Positions 60,904-64,000 of a DNA stretch of 64,000 nt are shown here, piece after piece. Every line of letters starts with the position of its first letter. Position 1 is the stretch's first letter. The DNA lies in contig CAZFLR010000009.1 in assembly GCA_964519385.1 (NCBI GenBank), positions 8,986 to 72,985 of the forward strand, written 5' to 3'. The DNA is from SVFI01 sp964519385. GTDB taxonomy: Bacteria; Bacillota; Clostridia; Lachnospirales; Lachnospiraceae. The position numbers and the translations under genes are program-made. The notes beneath the pieces are model-generated. The model did no database searches. It worked only from the letters and a program-made list of their open reading frames with translations, and had not been told where the DNA came from.

Positions 60904-62088
60904 TTATATGGTATTTTTCGCAACCAAAGCGAACAAACCGTTATCTGAAGCCAGTACACCCTCCATCTGCATATGTAAAATTTCACCCGAAAGTCTTGAA
61001 ATATCCACCTCTTTTTCCGCTGATACCCGCTTGTAAATCTGCTGAATCGATGCAGGCCCGAGTTCCAGAAAACGGTACACAGCATACCTGACGCTCTCCT
61101 CAGGATACGGATTTTTCGTACCGGACACATCTCCCCCACAGCTTTTTGTGCGATTTTGTGATGCGAAAAAAATATCCTTTTCCCTGATTTCCTCAAACAG
61201 CTCATCCGGATCACATACAATCTCCGCCCCCTGTTTAATCAGCCGGTTACAGCCGGCACTCATGGGATCCGTCAGCCGTCCAGGAACAATGTACACCGCT
61301 CTTCCCTGTTCCAGTGCCATATCCACCGTAATCATGGTTCCGCTCTTTTCTCTTGCCTCTACCACGACAAGTGCGTCCGCCATTCCGCTGATAATCCGGT
61401 TTCGCGGCGGAAAATAATTGGCCTTCGGCTCTGTTCCCGGTATATATTCGCTGTATATACAGCCGTTTCTGCACAATTCCCCATACAAACCGGCTGCTGA
61501 ATCCGGATAGACAACATCCACTCCGCAGCCAAGCACGGCCGCCACACTTCCTCCTGCCTCCAGCCCTGCTCTCTGCGCCGTCGCATCTACTCCCCGTGCC
61601 ATTCCGCTTACAATTCCAAGTCCGTACTCTGCGCACTTTCTGCCGATAAGCTTAGCGACCACTCTCCCATACTCCGAGCACTCGCGTGCTCCGATAATCG
61701 CAACCGCCGGTTTACCTCCTGCGAATTCCTTCAAAACCTTACCCGCCCCTTTCACATACAGGCCGAACGGGGCATCCGGTATTTGTTTCAGTTTTTTCGG
61801 ATACATCCGCGAGTTATAAATACTATATTCAATTCCCTTGCGTTCTATTATCTTTTTCAAAACCTCCGGCGTTATGACTTTCTTCCTATTTAAAATGAAA
61901 CATGCTGTTTTTTCTGCCGTTTCCGGCTTAAATCCGCACCGCTTCGCAAGATACTCCGAAAGCCCGCCACTCTCCAGCCCGTATATCTGTTCCGCAGTTT
62001 TTCCGCCTTCTACCATTTTTTCCAACGTCCTTTTGCCGATTCCCGGGACATGGTACATCCAGTTATAATACATTTCCTCCCTATTCAT
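60904..62088 (-). CDS. dprA: DNA processing protein DprA (Smf)
   Basis: 394 residues. An N-terminal helical domain with HhH-like GIGKRTLEKMVEGGKTAEQI; the central Rossmann DprA domain (VAIIGARECSEYGRVVAKLI, IVSGMARGVDATAQRAGLEA, AVLGCGVDVVYP, FPPRNRIISGMADALVVVEA, GTMITVDMALEQGRAVYIVP); and a C-terminal winged helix (YRFLELGPASIQQIYKRV). It protects incoming ssDNA and loads RecA during transformation. The ATG overlaps the stop of the comM remnant (ATGA), so it is translationally coupled to it. Confidence 0.95.
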   Translation of the reverse strand: MNREEMYYNWMYHVPGIGKRTLEKMVEGGKTAEQIYGLESGGLSEYLAKRCGFKPETAEKTACFILNRKKVITPEVLKKIIERKGIEYSIYNSRMYPKKLKQIPDAPFGLYVKGAGKVLKEFAGGKPAVAIIGARECSEYGRVVAKLIGRKCAEYGLGIVSGMARGVDATAQRAGLEAGGSVAAVLGCGVDVVYPDSAAGLYGELCRNGCIYSEYIPGTEPKANYFPPRNRIISGMADALVVVEAREKSGTMITVDMALEQGRAVYIVPGRLTDPMSAGCNRLIKQGAEIVCDPDELFEEIREKDIFFASQNRTKSCGGDVSGTKNPYPEESVRYAVYRFLELGPASIQQIYKRVSAEKEVDISRLSGEILHMQMEGVLASDNGLFALVAKNTI

Positions 62089-62639
62089 ATATCTTCTCCC
62101 TCCTTTGCCCTGACAGCACTCATTCCCCCGTTCAGCACAGCCGCCTCTGCCATATGTCTTTCTTCGATGCGGCGGGAATTATCCAAATCCGCAATTGTTC
62201 TTGCCACTTTCAAAATCCGTTCGTAACCGCGTACACTCTGCCCTCCCGTTTCAAACATGTATCTCAAAACTTCCTGCGCTTTCGCTGTTCGCAGGCAGTT
62301 TCCCTCTATCTGGCCCTTTGTTAAATTTGCATTTAATACTCCTTGTCTTTCTATCTGCCTTTTCCTCGCCGCGATAACGCGCTTCCGTATCTTCGCGCTT
62401 GGTTCCTGTCCGCTCGCAGAATACAGGGCAGTCCACTCGACCCGCTCAGTCTCCACGCTGATATCCATCCGGTCCAGCAGCGGTCCCGACACTCTTTTTA
62501 AATACCGGTTCACCTCAGACATTTTGCACCTGCACTTTCTCCTGTCCGGATAATATCCGCAGGGGCATAAATTCGTTTGGACACTGATGTTAATACAATT
62601 CAACTTTATTTCCCTAGATGGGTTCAAAAAGGGGTTCAT
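62085..62639 (-). pseudogene. comM: 5'-truncated comM (Mg-chelatase-like ATPase), C-terminal part only
   Basis: 184 codons. From about residue 24 it matches the C-terminal half of ComM/YifB: CPCGYYPDRRKCRCKMSEVN, RYLKRVSGPLLDRMDISVE, LRTAKAQEVLRYMFETGGQS, RGYERILKVARTIADLDNSR. Full ComM is about 500 residues; the whole N-terminal domain and the Walker A and B motifs are missing. The first about 22 residues (MNPFLNPSREIKLNCINISV) are not ComM-like. A perfect AAGGAGG site and ATG have been supplied upstream, and the stop overlaps dprA by ATGA. ComM is a branch-migration helicase of transformation; this remnant cannot be an ATPase. Confidence 0.85.
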
Positions 62640-62647
62640 TTGAACCC
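62620..62647. repeat. GGGTTCA direct and inverted repeats at the comM truncation
   Basis: GGGTTCA occurs at 62620-62626 and 62632-62638, and its complement TGAACCC at 62641-62647, so the last two form a 16-bp palindrome around the new start codon of the comM remnant. Possible protein-binding or recombination site. Confidence 0.5.
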
Positions 62648-62653
62648 TCCTTG

Positions 62654-62668
62654 AAAACGCAGTATTTA
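62654..62668. repeat. second copy of the 15-bp attachment-like core
   Basis: AAAACGCAGTATTTA, identical and in the same orientation as 2058-2072. Here CCTTG precedes it, whereas at the left copy CAAGG follows it. It lies between the comM remnant and accessory genes. A 15-mer match alone could be chance in 64 kb. Confidence 0.4.
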
Positions 62669-62678
62669 TTGATATAAA

Positions 62679-62711
62679 AGAAAACAGGCAGCTATCTCAT
62701 AGCCACCTGCC
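62679..62711 (-). terminator. intrinsic terminator of the right-hand accessory genes
   Basis: On the minus strand GGCA ... GCTAT, loop GAG, ATAGC ... TGCC form an interrupted stem, followed by TGTTTTCTTTT. It would stop transcripts from the accessory genes before the comM remnant and dprA. Confidence 0.7.
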
Positions 62712-62773
62712 GGTTGATGAATCTTATACCGATTTTCTGTATTTGTCAGTAGGACAAACTGAGTAATTCTTCA

Positions 62774-63208
62774 TTAGAAAAAAGCCGGTTGTTTTTTTCC
62801 TCGTCTTTCTACCCATACATATTCCATGCATCCTGTCCCTGCATAAAAATCGTTTTCTAATTTGCTATAACGTTTTACGCCTTCGTTACGTAATCTTTTA
62901 AACAATTCGTATTTTTCAGTATCTAGCCTTTCTTTCATCATATCATATAATTGCTCTATCTTTTCAAAGCCTTCACTTTCAATCTCTTTTTCAATCCGAT
63001 TCATCATTTCATATAAATCTTCATTCCCCTTCCAAACTTTTCTTTCTTCAGATTCAAATTTAGCTCCTATATCAAACTCCTTAAATGCCCGTTCGTTGAA
63101 TATTCCTAAAATTTCATCCAAGTATTCGCGCATATTATCTTCTTCAACACAATCCATATCAACTGTCATAACACATTTCCCACAATAGTATAATTTTGCT
63201 ATATCCAC
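62774..63208 (-). CDS. hypothetical acidic helical protein
   Basis: 144 residues, charged and mostly helical (RIEKEIESEGFEKIEQLYDM, MMKERLDTEKYELFKRL), with a Cys pair near the N-terminus (YYCGKCVMTVDMDCVEED) and a C-terminal GTGCMEYVWVERRGKK. The start is GTG at 63208, with AGGAG about 10 nt upstream. Family not recognised. AT-rich, with a terminator downstream; the second gene of the right-hand accessory DNA. Confidence 0.6.
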   Translation of the reverse strand: MDIAKLYYCGKCVMTVDMDCVEEDNMREYLDEILGIFNERAFKEFDIGAKFESEERKVWKGNEDLYEMMNRIEKEIESEGFEKIEQLYDMMKERLDTEKYELFKRLRNEGVKRYSKLENDFYAGTGCMEYVWVERRGKKQPAFF

Positions 63209-63267
63209 TATATCATTTCTCCTTCTTTAATTATAATTCAGTATCTAGGCAAATAATTGAATCAAAT

Positions 63268-63837
63268 TTAATATCGCGGTTTTACCTCTCCCCACTGGTT
63301 ATCATAATTTCCCCAACGACCATCGCTCTTGTAAATATAAACGCCTACAATAAGGTAGCCAGAAGTTTCTCCATATTTCGTTCCTTCATAAATAAGAATA
63401 TCACCATTATAAATATTTCCATATCCAGATCTGTTTCTACTGTTTTGAGCTTTTAATTTATATGGTTTACTAAAAAAGTATGCGTTTCCAGAATCAACAT
63501 ATTCATTATAAACGCTTTCTGTAACCTCATTCTCTATATGTTCTTTCAGTAGAATTCTTTCAGAATCATCACTTTTAGTAACATAAACAAATGGTTTTAA
63601 ATAACTATTTTTAAAATCTGTCATTGTTATACTTCCAACACATTCTTGACTTTTGCCACGTTCTACAACTAAAGCATAATTAAACACTTTATGTTTATCT
63701 AAACTACCTAGCAAATTCTCATTATAAATGACCAATCTGTCATAAATAATTTTGTTTTTTTCGCCAATTCCTTCAAACTCATCCATCAATCTTAATGTTC
63801 GACTTGTATCAAATAGCTTTATATGTAACTCTTTCAT
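63268..63837 (-). CDS. hypothetical protein of accessory DNA
   Basis: 189 residues, soluble, no signal peptide. Aromatic-rich C-terminus (SGYLIVGVYIYKSDGRWGNY, DNQWGEVKPRY) and a middle ITMTDFKNSYLKPFVYVTKS. It has a good AGAGGAAGG site and a TATAAT about 50 nt upstream. Family not recognised; AT-rich codon use differs sharply from the neighbouring competence and pilus genes. Confidence 0.6.
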   Translation of the reverse strand: MKELHIKLFDTSRTLRLMDEFEGIGEKNKIIYDRLVIYNENLLGSLDKHKVFNYALVVERGKSQECVGSITMTDFKNSYLKPFVYVTKSDDSERILLKEHIENEVTESVYNEYVDSGNAYFFSKPYKLKAQNSRNRSGYGNIYNGDILIYEGTKYGETSGYLIVGVYIYKSDGRWGNYDNQWGEVKPRY

Positions 63838-63884
63838 AATGCCTTCCTCTTCTAATATAGTAATTACCCAATTTGCTACTTTCT

Positions 63885-63890
63885 ATTATA
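63885..63890 (-). promoter_or_regulatory. probable -10 element for the accessory genes
   Basis: TATAAT on the minus strand, about 50 nt before the gene at 63268-63837. No good -35 at 17 bp. A sigma-D-like TAAA-16-GCCGATAT overlaps it (63895-63922) but with imperfect spacing. Confidence 0.35.
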
Positions 63891-63941
63891 CCTTATATCG
63901 GCAGAATCGCATACCCATTTTATGTAATATTCCCGTAATAC

Positions 63942-63990
63942 AAAGGTCGGACTCTCAAAACCTCGATGGTTACTGACGAATCCGACCTTT
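63942..63990. terminator. hairpin terminator, probably bidirectional
   Basis: AAAGGTCGGA and TCCGACCTTT (63942-63951 and 63981-63990) form a 10-bp stem; AACC/GGTT pair inside the loop. Only four T follow on the plus strand and three on the minus strand. It probably ends a gene beyond the right edge. Confidence 0.55.
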
Positions 63991-64000
63991 TACAGTTCAT

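Noticed and set aside
2058..62668. The whole 60-kb segment as a single excisable element between direct repeats
   Set aside because: It contains rpsB, tsf, topA and other core genes, and the arm-like repeats lie outside it; two flanking elements explain the layout better.
63895..63922. Sigma-D-type promoter TAAA-16-GCCGATAT upstream of an accessory gene
   Set aside because: The spacer is a base longer than usual, the gene is not motility-related, and a sigma-A TATAAT overlaps the site. Probably chance.
1..64000. Many plus-strand frames of 60-360 codons
   Set aside because: They lie opposite strong minus-strand genes, lack ribosome-binding sites and have low-complexity or Cys/Arg/His-skewed translations typical of antisense shadows.
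1..64000. CRISPR arrays, tRNA, rRNA or insertion sequences
   Set aside because: No regularly spaced identical repeats, no cloverleaf-like sequences and no transposase frames were seen.

Overview
The window is bacterial chromosome from a motile, piliated, low-GC Gram-positive, most likely a Lachnospiraceae species (Roseburia / Agathobacter / Lachnospira type). The evidence is a fla/che operon with FliY, CheC and CheD; CodY; the TIGR02530-type hook-operon protein; a DUF6115-type protein; and a pilus locus with prepilin peptidase but no secretin. Genus is an inference. Every convincing gene is on the minus strand, so the region is best read from high to low coordinates.

Layout in transcription order. 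(1) 64000-62640: AT-rich accessory DNA with two unrecognised genes, inverted repeats and a terminator. (2) 62639-60904: a 5'-truncated comM (C-terminal part only) overlapping an intact dprA by ATGA. (3) 60825-41559: a type IV pilus operon with its own promoter and terminator. It encodes PilB, PilC, two tandem pilins, prepilin peptidase, a PilM-PilN fusion, PilO, four prepilin-type minor pilins (three unusually large) and a 1606-residue membrane-anchored surface protein. No pilT is visible. (4) 41532-38413: topA and codY, each with a recognisable promoter; codY has a CodY-box-like site just before its start and a terminator after it. (5) 38400-4130: one long fla/che operon. It runs through rod, MS ring, C ring and export ATPase (flgB flgC fliE fliF fliG fliH fliI fliJ), ylxF-like, fliK, flgD, a TIGR02530-type gene, flgE, motA motB, fliL fliM fliY cheY, the export gate fliO fliP fliQ fliR flhB flhA, flhF flhG, a PilZ-domain gene, cheB cheA cheW cheC cheD, a small membrane protein, fliA (sigma-D), a FapA-family gene, a small hydrophilic protein, a SwrB-like DUF6115 protein and an MltG-fragment-like membrane protein, and ends at an intrinsic terminator. 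(6) 4148-2116: rpsB-tsf, whose promoter overlaps that terminator. (7) 2115-1: AT-rich accessory DNA with tandem terminators, an attachment-site-like region, a SLOG-family gene and small unknown genes.

The core keeps the Bacillus subtilis order (smf/dprA, topA, codY, flgB ... sigD, swrB, rpsB, tsf). The differences are an inserted pilus operon of about 19 kb between dprA and topA, motAB embedded in the operon, and no trmFO-xerC-clpQY between topA and codY. The modules connect functionally: FliA would drive late flagellar and chemotaxis genes; CheA/W/Y/B/C/D and FliY form the signalling and switch circuit; the PilZ protein and the MshEN-like N-terminus of PilB suggest that cyclic-di-GMP may act on both swimming and pili; CodY links the locus to nutrition.

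The observations most worth following are the two mirrored attachment-like sites that bracket the conserved 60 kb (15-bp shared core, with tandem roughly 10-bp repeats on the accessory side), the truncated comM carrying a new start and ribosome-binding site, the architecture of the pilus cluster (PilM-PilN fusion, giant minor pilins, three-fold repeat in the 1606-residue protein), and a FlgD with a surface-protein-like helical repeat at its C-terminus.
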